Shown here: one piece after another, positions 33,628-40,768 of the stretch | Numbering within the stretch: position 1 is the stretch's first letter | How the letters are laid out: each line of letters starts with the position of its first letter | Assembly (NCBI RefSeq): GCF_030269445.1 | Contig: NZ_BSTJ01000023.1 | Span: forward strand, 1-61,324 | Direction of reading: 5' to 3' | DNA: 61,324 nucleotides | From: Actinoallomurus iriomotensis | GTDB lineage: Bacteria > Actinomycetota > Actinomycetes > Streptosporangiales > Streptosporangiaceae | Position numbers and translations under genes: made by a program | Notes under the pieces: model-generated | Told to the model about the DNA's origin: nothing | The model's input: the letters and a program-made list of their open reading frames with translations, nothing else | The model's database searches: none

Positions 33628-35172
33628 TCACCACAGGTTCGGGACCGCGGGCTCTTCGACCGGGACACCGGACAGGAACAGGGCCATCACCATCGCGATG
33701 GCCGCGTCGATCTTCCGCTTCGACCGGCCCTTGCTCAGCCGCCAGCCCGAATCGGTCTCCCGTACAGCGGCCGCCAGGACGTGGTCGGTGAGCACCGGGT
33801 CGTCGCCGTGCACGACCATTCCGCCGGTGATGAGCCGGTAGGCGTCTTGGCAGGCCGGGACCATCGACGCGGCGCCCTGGGAGAACTCGGCCATCGGCAT
33901 GCCCTCGTCGAGGAGGACCTCCGCGGACCGCTGGAAGTACGCCGGGTCGTACGCGATCGTTCGGATGTTCAGGTCGCGGTGTACCTGGCGGAGATGGTTC
34001 TCCACCGCGTGTGTGTCGACGATGCCGCCCGAGTCGGCCGGGTCCCACGTCTTGGCCGATACGGCGACTCGGCCGTCGGGTTGCGGCTGGGCAATGACGA
34101 CGGCGACGTGGTCGTGCTTGAGGGCCATGTCCACCGCGGCGTACGCCGGCAGCATCGGGTCGAGGTCGACGACGCCGGCGCAGCCCTCCCATGCGCCCGG
34201 CGGGAGCCAGCACTCCTCAGCGCGTGTCCAGCGGCCCAGGTGGTAGCGCTCGAATTCGAACCGCGGGATCTGTCGGGCTCGCGCGAGGACATCGGTGGTG
34301 TGCAGGAACGTGCCGGCCGCCGGGTTCGCGGCGAGGATCGCGGCGAGCAGCTGCTCCTCGTCGTCGAGGTCGTAGATCTCGGCGGCGCCGTAGTGCACGA
34401 ACAGGAACTCGTCGTCGTCGATCTCACCAGCGTTGACGCGGTAGCCGTCGAGGTGCATGCGGCCGGCGAGGCTCTCCAGGTCGCTGCCGGCCGTCGTGGT
34501 GTTGAGGACCAGCGAGTTGCGGCGCTTGGACAGGCCGTTCGCGATGACCAGGTGGACGCGTTCCTTGTTGCCTGTCCACTCGTGGATCTCGTCCGCCGCG
34601 AACAGCGACGGACGCTGACCGTCGTTCGTGCCGGCCACCGCGGCGACCCGGTACGCGCGGCCCGGGCCGCCCTTGACGAGGATCTCGGTGTCGTACGCCT
34701 CGGTGAACTGCTTCAGCGTCGGCGACTCCCGGCATGCGTCCCGCATGTCGCCGAACAGCAGGTCGGCCTGCTCGAACGAGGCGGCCGCGACGGGGATGAT
34801 CGGTGAGCCCTTGGGGCCGAACAGCGGCGGACCGAGGAGCTCAAAGAGCATGATCCAGCCGGACATCGGCGTCTTGCCGTTGCCCTTGGAGATCTCCAGG
34901 AGCGCGCGGCGGAACCGGCGCTCACCGGTGACCGGGTTGTACTCGTACAGCCAGTAGATGAACTGGCGTTGCCACCGCTGGAGCCGTACGGGCTGGCCGA
35001 AGTAGTCGCCGTCGCCGTAGACGCAGTTCTTCTCGATCCACGCGCAGACGATCCGGCCGTACGAGGGCCAGCCGAGACTACGCGGAGCGCTGAGCGGACG
35101 GGCCGTCGTCGGTGACGACTTCCCCCGGGAGGGCGTCGTCGAGGCGCGGGTCGTCATCGTCGTCGACGTCAC
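33628..35172 (-). CDS. terL: Terminase large subunit
   Basis: The 514-residue motor has Walker A-like EISKGNGKT (93-101), Walker B FAADEIHEW (191-199), a coupling segment (NSLVLNTTTAG) and RNase H-fold nuclease Asp residues in AAVDMALKHD and AYDPAYF. It packages DNA through the portal. The start is uncertain: ATG 35172 overlaps terS by 95 nt, and translation may begin slightly later, before RSLGWPSYG. Confidence 0.93.
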   Translation of the reverse strand: MTSTTMTTRASTTPSRGKSSPTTARPLSAPRSLGWPSYGRIVCAWIEKNCVYGDGDYFGQPVRLQRWQRQFIYWLYEYNPVTGERRFRRALLEISKGNGKTPMSGWIMLFELLGPPLFGPKGSPIIPVAAASFEQADLLFGDMRDACRESPTLKQFTEAYDTEILVKGGPGRAYRVAAVAGTNDGQRPSLFAADEIHEWTGNKERVHLVIANGLSKRRNSLVLNTTTAGSDLESLAGRMHLDGYRVNAGEIDDDEFLFVHYGAAEIYDLDDEEQLLAAILAANPAAGTFLHTTDVLARARQIPRFEFERYHLGRWTRAEECWLPPGAWEGCAGVVDLDPMLPAYAAVDMALKHDHVAVVIAQPQPDGRVAVSAKTWDPADSGGIVDTHAVENHLRQVHRDLNIRTIAYDPAYFQRSAEVLLDEGMPMAEFSQGAASMVPACQDAYRLITGGMVVHGDDPVLTDHVLAAAVRETDSGWRLSKGRSKRKIDAAIAMVMALFLSGVPVEEPAVPNLW

Positions 35173-35659
35173 CGCCCCCCACGAACTCGGAGTTGAGGTC
35201 GGCGAGGGTCTTCGCGGTCTGCCCCAGCGTGAAGTTCAAGCCGAGGCGGGCGCGCGGGGACAGGCCGAAGCGGTCTTCGAGCTGGCGGATCTCGGCGGCC
35301 TGGGTCTGCATGTGCCGCAGCAGCGGGTTCATCACCAGCTGCCCTTTGCTGCCCTCGATCATGTGGCCGGCTTTCCGTACGGTCCGGGCGCAGCGCTCCA
35401 GGTCGTCGTACAGGCCGAAAAGCCGCTCGAGCGCGGGGAGGTCGGATACCCGGTCGGCGAGTTTCGCCACCGGCGACGCCCAGAACTCGACCCACCGGTC
35501 GCGGGTCAGTTTCAGCAGCCCGGCCGGCGCGGGCGGTGGGGCTGGCTCGACCGGGAGTACCTCGAGTTCTTGGTCGTCGTCGGCGGGCACGAGCAACACC
35601 GGCTCGTTGCGGCGCTGCCGCTTCTCGGGGTCCTTCCGGCTCGGGCCGCGACCGCCCAT
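35078..35659 (-). CDS. terS: Terminase small subunit (P27-like)
   Basis: The 193-residue helical protein begins MGGRGPSRKDPEKRQRRNEP, the GRGP/K-rich start typical of P27-family small terminases, and has WVEFWASPVAKLADRVSDLPALERLF and HMQTQAAEIRQLEDRFGLSP. It recognises the packaging site and hands DNA to TerL. The C-terminus is strongly acidic. ATG 35659 has AGGGGG upstream. Confidence 0.85.
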   Translation of the reverse strand: MGGRGPSRKDPEKRQRRNEPVLLVPADDDQELEVLPVEPAPPPAPAGLLKLTRDRWVEFWASPVAKLADRVSDLPALERLFGLYDDLERCARTVRKAGHMIEGSKGQLVMNPLLRHMQTQAAEIRQLEDRFGLSPRARLGLNFTLGQTAKTLADLNSEFVGGGDVDDDDDPRLDDALPGEVVTDDGPSAQRSA

Positions 35660-36441
35660 CACGTCCCCCTGACGATCTCGTCACGCTCGTCGGGTTCGTA
35701 CGCGTCGAACCACTCCCGGACATACCGGCGCCACTGCTCGGGCCGCTCGGCCATCGCCCGCCGGAGGCAGAGCTCCTCGGCGGCCAGGACCACGACGACG
35801 CGCGCGCCGTACCGGCGCCGGTAGGAGTCCCGGACGGTCCGCTTCGCGGCGGTGCTGATCACCCAGGCGCGCCGCACGTCGTGGTTGCCGAGCACCAGCC
35901 GGTCCAGCACGGCGTCGCGGGCCTCGGCTACGAACGGTCCATGCGCGTCGATGTGCTCGTACAGGCCGGTCCCATCGAGCTGCAGGGCGACCGCGATGGC
36001 GTCGTAGTCGATGACCAGATCACCTTTGGCCGCGTGCTCCCGGACGTACGCGTTCTTGCCGGCCGCCGGCGGCCCAGCGACGAGGGTCAGCGCGAGGCCG
36101 GGAACGACCGGGGTGTCGAGCTCGGCCTGCCTGCTCGAGTTGCAGGACCGGCACAGCACGCGCAGCTGCCCGTCGATCCGCCCGCCCGCCGCGCGCGGGT
36201 TGACGTGGTCCGCGGTGAGGTCCGTCGCCGGGTGCGGGTCACGCCGCCAGCCGGGGCACACCCACCCGTACTGCTCGACGTGCACGCGGACGTGATCAGC
36301 GCGCCGCCGTCGCTCGTTCCGGCCGTACCCGGCGCGCGATCGACGCTTCGGCTCGACGCGGCGCGCGGCCGCGCACGGCTTGCACTCACCGACGACACGC
36401 TGCCGGCATCCTGGGCAAATGCGGGGCATCGGCTGACCCAT
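35659..36441 (-). CDS. HNH endonuclease fused to a P-loop kinase-like domain
   Basis: Residues 1-30 carry a zinc ribbon (Cys9, Cys12, Cys20, Cys23). Residues about 70-103 form an HNH nuclease (DLTADHVNP and CRSCNSSR), as in nucleases beside cos-phage terminases. From residue 116 there is a separate P-loop domain (LTLVAGPPAAGKN, Walker A 123-130; DYDAI at 145-149), resembling polynucleotide-kinase-type proteins. The HNH part probably works with terminase at cos; the kinase part may act on DNA ends. ATG 36429 is an alternative start. Confidence 0.8.
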   Translation of the reverse strand: MGQPMPRICPGCRQRVVGECKPCAAARRVEPKRRSRAGYGRNERRRRADHVRVHVEQYGWVCPGWRRDPHPATDLTADHVNPRAAGGRIDGQLRVLCRSCNSSRQAELDTPVVPGLALTLVAGPPAAGKNAYVREHAAKGDLVIDYDAIAVALQLDGTGLYEHIDAHGPFVAEARDAVLDRLVLGNHDVRRAWVISTAAKRTVRDSYRRRYGARVVVVLAAEELCLRRAMAERPEQWRRYVREWFDAYEPDERDEIVRGT

Positions 36442-36625
36442 GGCACCCCCGGATCACGCTCCGTGAGCTCCAGACCCGTACGCGAAAAAAATCCCCTGCG
36501 GCCGAGGTCTCCAGGTCGCGGGCCCTGAAGATTTGATCATGCCCCCTGACCTGCAGAAATAGCGCAGCGCGACGATCAGGCCTCTGACCTGCGGAAACAC
36601 GGAGCGCGATGCGACTCACGCACCG
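36442..36625. other. Intergenic region with direct repeats (candidate cos)
   Basis: Two imperfect 28-bp direct repeats start with CTGACCTGC at 36546 and 36584 (38-bp period) and share GAAA and AGCGCGA. Upstream lies an A-run (AAAAAAA near 36485). The region directly precedes the HNH-TerS-TerL genes, the usual place of cos or pac in HK97-like actinophages. This is inference from place and repeats. Confidence 0.35.
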
Positions 36626-37591
36626 TCACGACGCCCCAGCCCAGAACGCGGCCGTGCTGTTTGCAGTCATGCTGCCCATCGTGAGGCTGGTCGGCATGGC
36701 GGTGAGCCCGCTGCCGTACTGGCCGAAGCGGACGAGCGAGCCGATGCTGGCGTTGTCGTAGATCGTGTTCTGCCCGTATCGACCCATCTGAGGGGGCGAA
36801 CTTCCGTTGAACAGGATGGCGGCGTAGACGAACCCCGCCGAGACAGCGGCCGGCGACGTCAGCGCGCATACCTTTGATCCGGCCGTGGCCCAGTTGCTGG
36901 ACTGGTCAGCGGTGATGCCGAGCCTGGTTCCGCTGGTGTCGAAGACGGCGGCGAAGTTCTGTCCGCTGGTCAGGGTGATCGAGTTAGCCATGTAGAACAC
37001 CAGGTTGGTGATGGTCATGGCCTTAGGAATCTTGATCTTCATCAGGTGCACGATCCCGGCTGGCACGGCGACGGCACCTGCGAGGTAGCCCGGGTCACCC
37101 ACCCAGGCGAGCAGGCCGTAGTCGGCGGGGTTGTACCCGTGGTCTGTGGCTGCGCCGATCGACGCGGGGGTGACGGCGTCGGATCCGCCGGCGGCGTGGC
37201 TGGAGGCGTGGGCGGTGGGGGTGCGGGCGTTGGTCAGGCGGCTGTCGTCGCCGGCGGCGACGGTGCCGGTGGCGGTGCCGACGTCGAGGAGGGCTGCGCC
37301 GCCGAGTCCGAGGCTGGTGCGTGCGGCTGAGGCGGAGCCGCCGCCGGTGCCGCCCTGGATGAGTGGGAGGGGGCTGGACAGGTGGGTGGCGATGACCTGG
37401 GGGCTGCTGGTGGTGCCACCGAGGTCGCCACCGATGGACACTCCCCCGCCGCCTCCTCCGCCGCCGCCGGGGATCTGGCCGGCGGGGATGAGGCCGTCTG
37501 CGTCGAGCGGGCCGGCGGGTCCGCCGATCTCACCGACGGTGACGACGTCGACCTTGCTGGGGTCTCCCTTGGTGTAGCCGACAGCGGCCAT
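36626..37591 (-). CDS. Tail-fibre-like protein with Gly-rich hinge (321 aa)
   Basis: After an N-terminal segment (AAVGYTKGDPSKVDVVTVGE) comes PAGPLDADGLIPAGQIPGGGG with a run of nine Gly, then Thr/Ala/Ser-rich repeats and a beta-rich C-terminal domain, like phage fibre or receptor-binding proteins. It lies apart from the other tail genes, before the packaging genes. I chose ATG 37591 because GGAGG lies 9 nt upstream; earlier in-frame ATGs (37631, 37672) lie at or beyond a terminator hairpin. Confidence 0.65.
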   Translation of the reverse strand: MAAVGYTKGDPSKVDVVTVGEIGGPAGPLDADGLIPAGQIPGGGGGGGGGVSIGGDLGGTTSSPQVIATHLSSPLPLIQGGTGGGSASAARTSLGLGGAALLDVGTATGTVAAGDDSRLTNARTPTAHASSHAAGGSDAVTPASIGAATDHGYNPADYGLLAWVGDPGYLAGAVAVPAGIVHLMKIKIPKAMTITNLVFYMANSITLTSGQNFAAVFDTSGTRLGITADQSSNWATAGSKVCALTSPAAVSAGFVYAAILFNGSSPPQMGRYGQNTIYDNASIGSLVRFGQYGSGLTAMPTSLTMGSMTANSTAAFWAGAS

Positions 37592-37634
37592 GTGCCACAC
37601 CCTCCGCCCGTCCGTGATGAGGTCCGACATGCGA

Positions 37635-37658
37635 AAACCCGGCGCGAGGGCCGGGTTT
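37635..37658 (-). terminator. Rho-independent terminator
   Basis: AAACCCGG (37635-37642) and CCGGGTTT (37651-37658) with an 8-nt loop are followed on the minus strand by TTTTCGC. It ends the transcript of the 176-residue cargo gene, or attenuates transcription into the fibre gene. Confidence 0.6.
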
Positions 37659-37732
37659 CGGAGTGTGGGCATAGTTCGCCCGGTGGCAATTATCGTTCGC
37701 TGCTGGTCACAGCGTCAAGCTCGTCGTCACGA

Positions 37733-37748
37733 TGCGTTATCTTGCGTT
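37733..37748. promoter_or_regulatory. Operator candidate: two TGCGTT at 10-bp period
   Basis: TGCGTT at 37733-37738 and 37743-37748. The 18-bp block differs at only two positions from the block at 38309-38326 and resembles both sites of the immunity switch at 57.9-58.1 kb. It lies upstream of the fibre gene and just after the cargo gene stop. Confidence 0.5.
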
Positions 37749-37749
37749 G

Positions 37750-38280
37750 CTATCCCCGCTTGTTGGGAGGCACCGGTCTCCGCTTCGGCTTCATAGATCG
37801 AAGCATCTGGAGACTCTCCCGATACACGCCGCCGTGGACCTCTGCGAGTCTGTCCAGCATATCCTCCGTGTCGTTCATAATTCGCTCCATGTGGACAGCG
37901 TCCACGCCAGCGATAGTGACCACGGGCTCCCCGTCGTACCACTGGATCCCAATTGTTGGCATCGCCTTCACGCCCGCCGTGCCGTACCGAAAGCCAAGGG
38001 ACGCGGCTTCTTGTACAAGGCGCTCGATACTTTGGAGTCGCTCTTCTTCGTTCTCGGGATGGCCTTCGATCAACGGTTTTGCGGCATCCTTCACCGCCTC
38101 TTCAACTTCGCTGGTTGCTCCAGCCAGCTCCAGTACTGCTTCTTTTTCGCCCCAGCGCAGCTTGTTTAATCGGCCAATGAGGTTCGAAAGCGGCCGACGA
38201 AACACCAGCCCGAGCGCCAGTGCGACGATCGGCCATGCAAGGCGGCCGACGAGGGAATCGATGAACTGAAGTACGCTCAC
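37750..38280 (-). CDS. Cargo (moron) membrane protein with a TTA codon (176 aa)
   Basis: One membrane helix (about residues 13-28, LAWPIVALALGLVFRR) is followed by a soluble helical and mixed domain (ERLQSIERLVQEAASLGFRYG; PTIGIQWYDGEPVVTIAGVDAV). The base composition is visibly less GC-rich than the neighbours, and one TTA codon lies at 38167-38169. GTG 38280 places the operator at 38309 directly in the promoter region; an in-frame start at 38352 would cover that operator. This is a single-gene unit between operator copies, as expected for a lysogenically expressed or repressor-controlled moron. An immunity or exclusion role is possible but unproven. Confidence 0.6.
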   Translation of the reverse strand: MSVLQFIDSLVGRLAWPIVALALGLVFRRPLSNLIGRLNKLRWGEKEAVLELAGATSEVEEAVKDAAKPLIEGHPENEEERLQSIERLVQEAASLGFRYGTAGVKAMPTIGIQWYDGEPVVTIAGVDAVHMERIMNDTEDMLDRLAEVHGGVYRESLQMLRSMKPKRRPVPPNKRG

Positions 38281-38287
38281 GGTTTCA

Positions 38288-38482
38288 TCATCCGCCGGTT
38301 CGCAGCGGTGCGTTACATTGCGTTGCCCTCTCGGGTAGTTCGCGGAGGTCAAGGAGCATCCGGCGGGCCGTGCCGTACCGGGTGATGCGCTTCTCGTGGA
38401 CCCAGCGGCGGAGGGTGCCGGCGGGGCGTCCGGTCCACTCGACGGCCTGGGCGACGTCGACGAGGATCGGCGGGCGGGTCAA
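38288..38482 (-). CDS. Small excisionase/MerR-like HTH protein (64 aa)
   Basis: A single HTH (residues 6-40, ILVDVAQAVEWTGRPAGTLRRWVHEKRI) followed by a basic wing (RYGTARRMLLDLRELP). This is the size and form of phage excisionases or small regulators. It overlaps the upstream ORF by 4 nt and is the last early gene before the cargo. Directionality-factor function is possible; serine-integrase partners are too diverse to decide from sequence. Confidence 0.6.
   Translation of the reverse strand: MTRPPILVDVAQAVEWTGRPAGTLRRWVHEKRITRYGTARRMLLDLRELPERATQCNAPLRTGG
38309..38324. promoter_or_regulatory. Operator candidate: two TGCGTT at 10-bp period
   Basis: TGCGTT at 38309-38314 and 38319-38324, 29-44 nt upstream of the GTG of the cargo gene. 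It lies inside the 3' end of the HTH gene 38288-38482. Confidence 0.5.
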
Positions 38483-38637
38483 CCCTGGCCTGCCCGCTGG
38501 GTCACCTGGGCGAGGATGCGGGCGAGGCGGGCAGGGTCGACGTGGGAGCCGGCGGCGACGGCGGTCTCAAGGGCGGTGAGGGCGTCGTCGCGGACGCCGT
38601 CCCAGATCGGGTTGGGCCGCGGGTACATGCCGATCAT
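38479..38637 (-). CDS. Hypothetical small protein (52 aa)
   Basis: A helical protein beginning MIGMYPRPNPIWDGVRDD, coupled to both neighbours by 4-nt overlaps. Unknown. Confidence 0.45.
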   Translation of the reverse strand: MIGMYPRPNPIWDGVRDDALTALETAVAAGSHVDPARLARILAQVTQRAGQG

Positions 38638-38813
38638 TGTCGCGCAGGCCACCGACAAGTGGGCCCTGGATCGCAGCCGTAGAAGCGCCGACCGTCGGGC
38701 GCGGTGAGCTCGGCCAGGGTCCCGACGTCCGGATCGTGGACAATCTCCAGACGTACGGCATTCCGGCTCGGCTCGGCCGACCAAGCGACGACGGGGATCC
38801 ACGGCTCGCTCAT
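38634..38813 (-). CDS. Hypothetical small protein (59 aa)
   Basis: ATG 38813 has GAGGAG 8 nt upstream and overlaps the stop of the DUF6221-like gene. It is a beta-rich short protein (VRLEIVHDPDVGTLAELTAPDGRRFYG) with two Cys near the end. Unknown. Confidence 0.5.
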   Translation of the reverse strand: MSEPWIPVVAWSAEPSRNAVRLEIVHDPDVGTLAELTAPDGRRFYGCDPGPTCRWPARQ

Positions 38814-39121
38814 GGCCGCCACTCCTCGCGGTAGTCCGGGTGGTCGGCGTACGGCAGGGCGTGTATGCGCAGCACGCGGCGGAAAGCCTCGACGTAGTCG
38901 CTCCGCATCGAGCCGTCCGGCTCACCCCAGTCGAACTCGGTCAGGGTGCTGATCTCGCGCACAAGCTGCCGTTTGGCTTCGACCTCGCGCAGCACGCGTT
39001 CCGGGCTGTAGGTCACGGCACCCGGTACCTCCATGCCGCTCTCAACGAGGCGCTCCGTCTCCTGCGCGTCACGCTCGTCTTCGTCGAGGCGGGCCCGCAG
39101 GAACTCCGCCAGATCGCTCAT
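38810..39121 (-). CDS. DUF6221-like protein (103 aa)
   Basis: The start MSDLAEFLRARLDEDERDAQE and the segment PERVLREVEAKRQLVREI, followed by ALPYADHPDYREEW at the C-terminus, match the DUF6221 pattern that is frequent in Streptomyces and its prophages. The ending (HPDY..EW) is a family hallmark. Function unknown. Confidence 0.75.
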   Translation of the reverse strand: MSDLAEFLRARLDEDERDAQETERLVESGMEVPGAVTYSPERVLREVEAKRQLVREISTLTEFDWGEPDGSMRSDYVEAFRRVLRIHALPYADHPDYREEWRP

Positions 39122-40008
39122 GCGCTCAAGCCTTTCATCTCGTCGAGGAGCGCGACCCAGGAGCCGCGGGGCCAGGAAGCACCACAGCGGACCCAGTCGA
39201 TGGGCCACGTCCCGCCTTCGCGGGCAGGGCCGTGGATTGGCACGTACCCGTCGCACCAGACGGCGCTGGAGGCGTCGGCGCGGACCATGAGCTGTCCGCC
39301 GCAGTACCGGCAGTACATGTCGCGCAGGGCGACGATGGGCGCCTCATAGCCGAGCAGGATCTTCGCGGTGGACACCCAGGAGCGGACGCGGCCGGCGACC
39401 CGGTGCGCGTCGTCCTCGTGGACGGCCAGGACGAGGCCGACGAGCTCGCGGAGCCCGCGCTTGGTGGACGGCTGCGGTGTGGTCGCGCCGAGCTGTTCGC
39501 GGAGCTCGGTGACGCCTGCGCGGATGTCGAGGAGGAGCTCGAGGGCGGCGGTCGCCGGCGACCGGGACTCAAAGCTCTTGCCGCTGGGCATGGGCGACAG
39601 GGCGCCGTCGGCGTCCCATCCGGGGCTGCCCTGGGGTATGGCGTCGCCGATGGTGACGATGCCGTAGGGCGCGGCCGGGCGGCGTTCGGTGCGGAGGTAC
39701 ACCCAGCGGCCGTGGGCGCACACCGTCCCGGACGGGCAGGGGTCGTCGTCGTTGCGGACCCACCGGTACCGGTCGACGGCGACGGTCTTGGCGGCGGCCT
39801 GGATGGCGTGGAGCTGGTCGATGATGCCGGGTGCGCGGGTGCGGTGGGTGGTGAGGTCGATGACGGCGATGGTGCGGTCGGGGCCGCGGCGGACGCGTCG
39901 GTAGCGGGTGACCTCGGCGGTGGTCTGCACGGTGTCGACGAGTTCGCCGACGAGTCGGGCGAGGGCCTCGGCCGGTGTTTCTTCAGAACGGCGGTCGCTG
40001 TGGTGCAT
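39118..40008 (-). CDS. Phage zinc-ribbon protein of unknown function (296 aa)
   Basis: The 296-residue protein has a helical N-terminus, a middle region with DPCPSGTVCAHGRWVYL, and a C-terminal CRYCGG...WC segment that could bind zinc. Proteins of this general form occur in early regions of Streptomyces phages. ATG 40008 has AAAGG upstream. No activity can be named. Confidence 0.6.
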   Translation of the reverse strand: MHHSDRRSEETPAEALARLVGELVDTVQTTAEVTRYRRVRRGPDRTIAVIDLTTHRTRAPGIIDQLHAIQAAAKTVAVDRYRWVRNDDDPCPSGTVCAHGRWVYLRTERRPAAPYGIVTIGDAIPQGSPGWDADGALSPMPSGKSFESRSPATAALELLLDIRAGVTELREQLGATTPQPSTKRGLRELVGLVLAVHEDDAHRVAGRVRSWVSTAKILLGYEAPIVALRDMYCRYCGGQLMVRADASSAVWCDGYVPIHGPAREGGTWPIDWVRCGASWPRGSWVALLDEMKGLSA

Positions 40009-40351
40009 TCCGGTCGCCTTTCGTGGTCGAGGTCGTGATTCGTGTTGCGACGGTGGCGGGGATTCGGCCGGGGCATTGGTGGGTGACGAGCACTGGGTAT
40101 TTACGTTTCCGTATTCGCCATTGGTCGCGGTAGGCGATTTCGTGGTGGTGGCCGACGCGGATGAGGTCGTATGTCATTCGCCCGGACATGAGCGCCTGGA
40201 GTTCTTCGATCTCGGTGAGTGGTTCGGGGTCAAGGCGGACCTCGAAGGCGCAGACCGGGGCGTCGAGGGCGTGGATGACGGCGCAGCGGCAGCGGCCGCA
40301 GGCGACGAGCACGGCCTGGAGGGCGCGGGCGGGGTTCTGCAACGCGCTCAT
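39983..40351 (-). CDS. Hypothetical early protein (122 aa)
   Basis: A Cys-containing N-terminus (VACGRCRCAVIHAL), a central helical part and a basic C-terminus that overlaps the next gene by 26 nt. It is the first gene downstream of the origin-like region. Unknown. Confidence 0.5.
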   Translation of the reverse strand: MSALQNPARALQAVLVACGRCRCAVIHALDAPVCAFEVRLDPEPLTEIEELQALMSGRMTYDLIRVGHHHEIAYRDQWRIRKRKYPVLVTHQCPGRIPATVATRITTSTTKGDRNAPQRPPF

Positions 40352-40386
40352 GCGGCCGACTCCGCTGCCGGGGTCTCAGCGGCCGG

Positions 40387-40768
40387 GGTGGCGGATGTGG
40401 CAGGTGCTCCTGTTGAGCACGATGCGCGTATACGCACGCGCGCGCATAGGCGATAACTGGGGGAAAACTGCCACCTGCCACCTACGGCATGTGGATAACT
40501 CGTTTCGGTGGCGGTTTTCCACGGCCTGTTGACGATGGTTCGGGTGGCCGATCCTTCGCCGCATCCTTGCCTCTGCGCTGCAGCGATCGCGCGCCAGGTG
40601 GCGGATCCTTCCGTATCGATCCATGCCGCACGGGTGGCGGATCGTACCTGTGGATGACGCGGGGGGCGGGTGGCGCTTTCGCCACCGGGGAATCCGCCAC
40701 CCATCACCGTGGTCACCTCCATCCCAGCTGTTCGGCGGGTGGCGGATCGTCGTCGGGTGGCGTGTCGT
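40387..40768. other. Candidate replication origin: iterons and DnaA boxes
   Basis: The 360-nt gap between 40352 and 40712 has no convincing gene but dense repeats. GGTGGCGGAT or near copies start at 40387, 40507, 40543, 40597, 40633 and 40738, with GGTGGCG at 40669 and 40756 and an inverted ATCCGCCACC at 40692-40701. Several copies extend to GGATCCTTC or GGATCGT. TGTGGATAA at 40490-40498 is a perfect DnaA box and TGTGGATGA at 40649-40657 a near one. GGTGGCG-CTTT-CGCCACC (40669-40686) forms a hairpin. The array abuts the primase-helicase gene, the usual place of a phage or plasmid origin. Confidence 0.65.

Noticed and set aside
40669-40701. Hairpin and repeats as part of a CRISPR array
   Set aside because: Repeat units are short, unevenly spaced and on both strands, without unique spacers of fixed length; iterons fit better.
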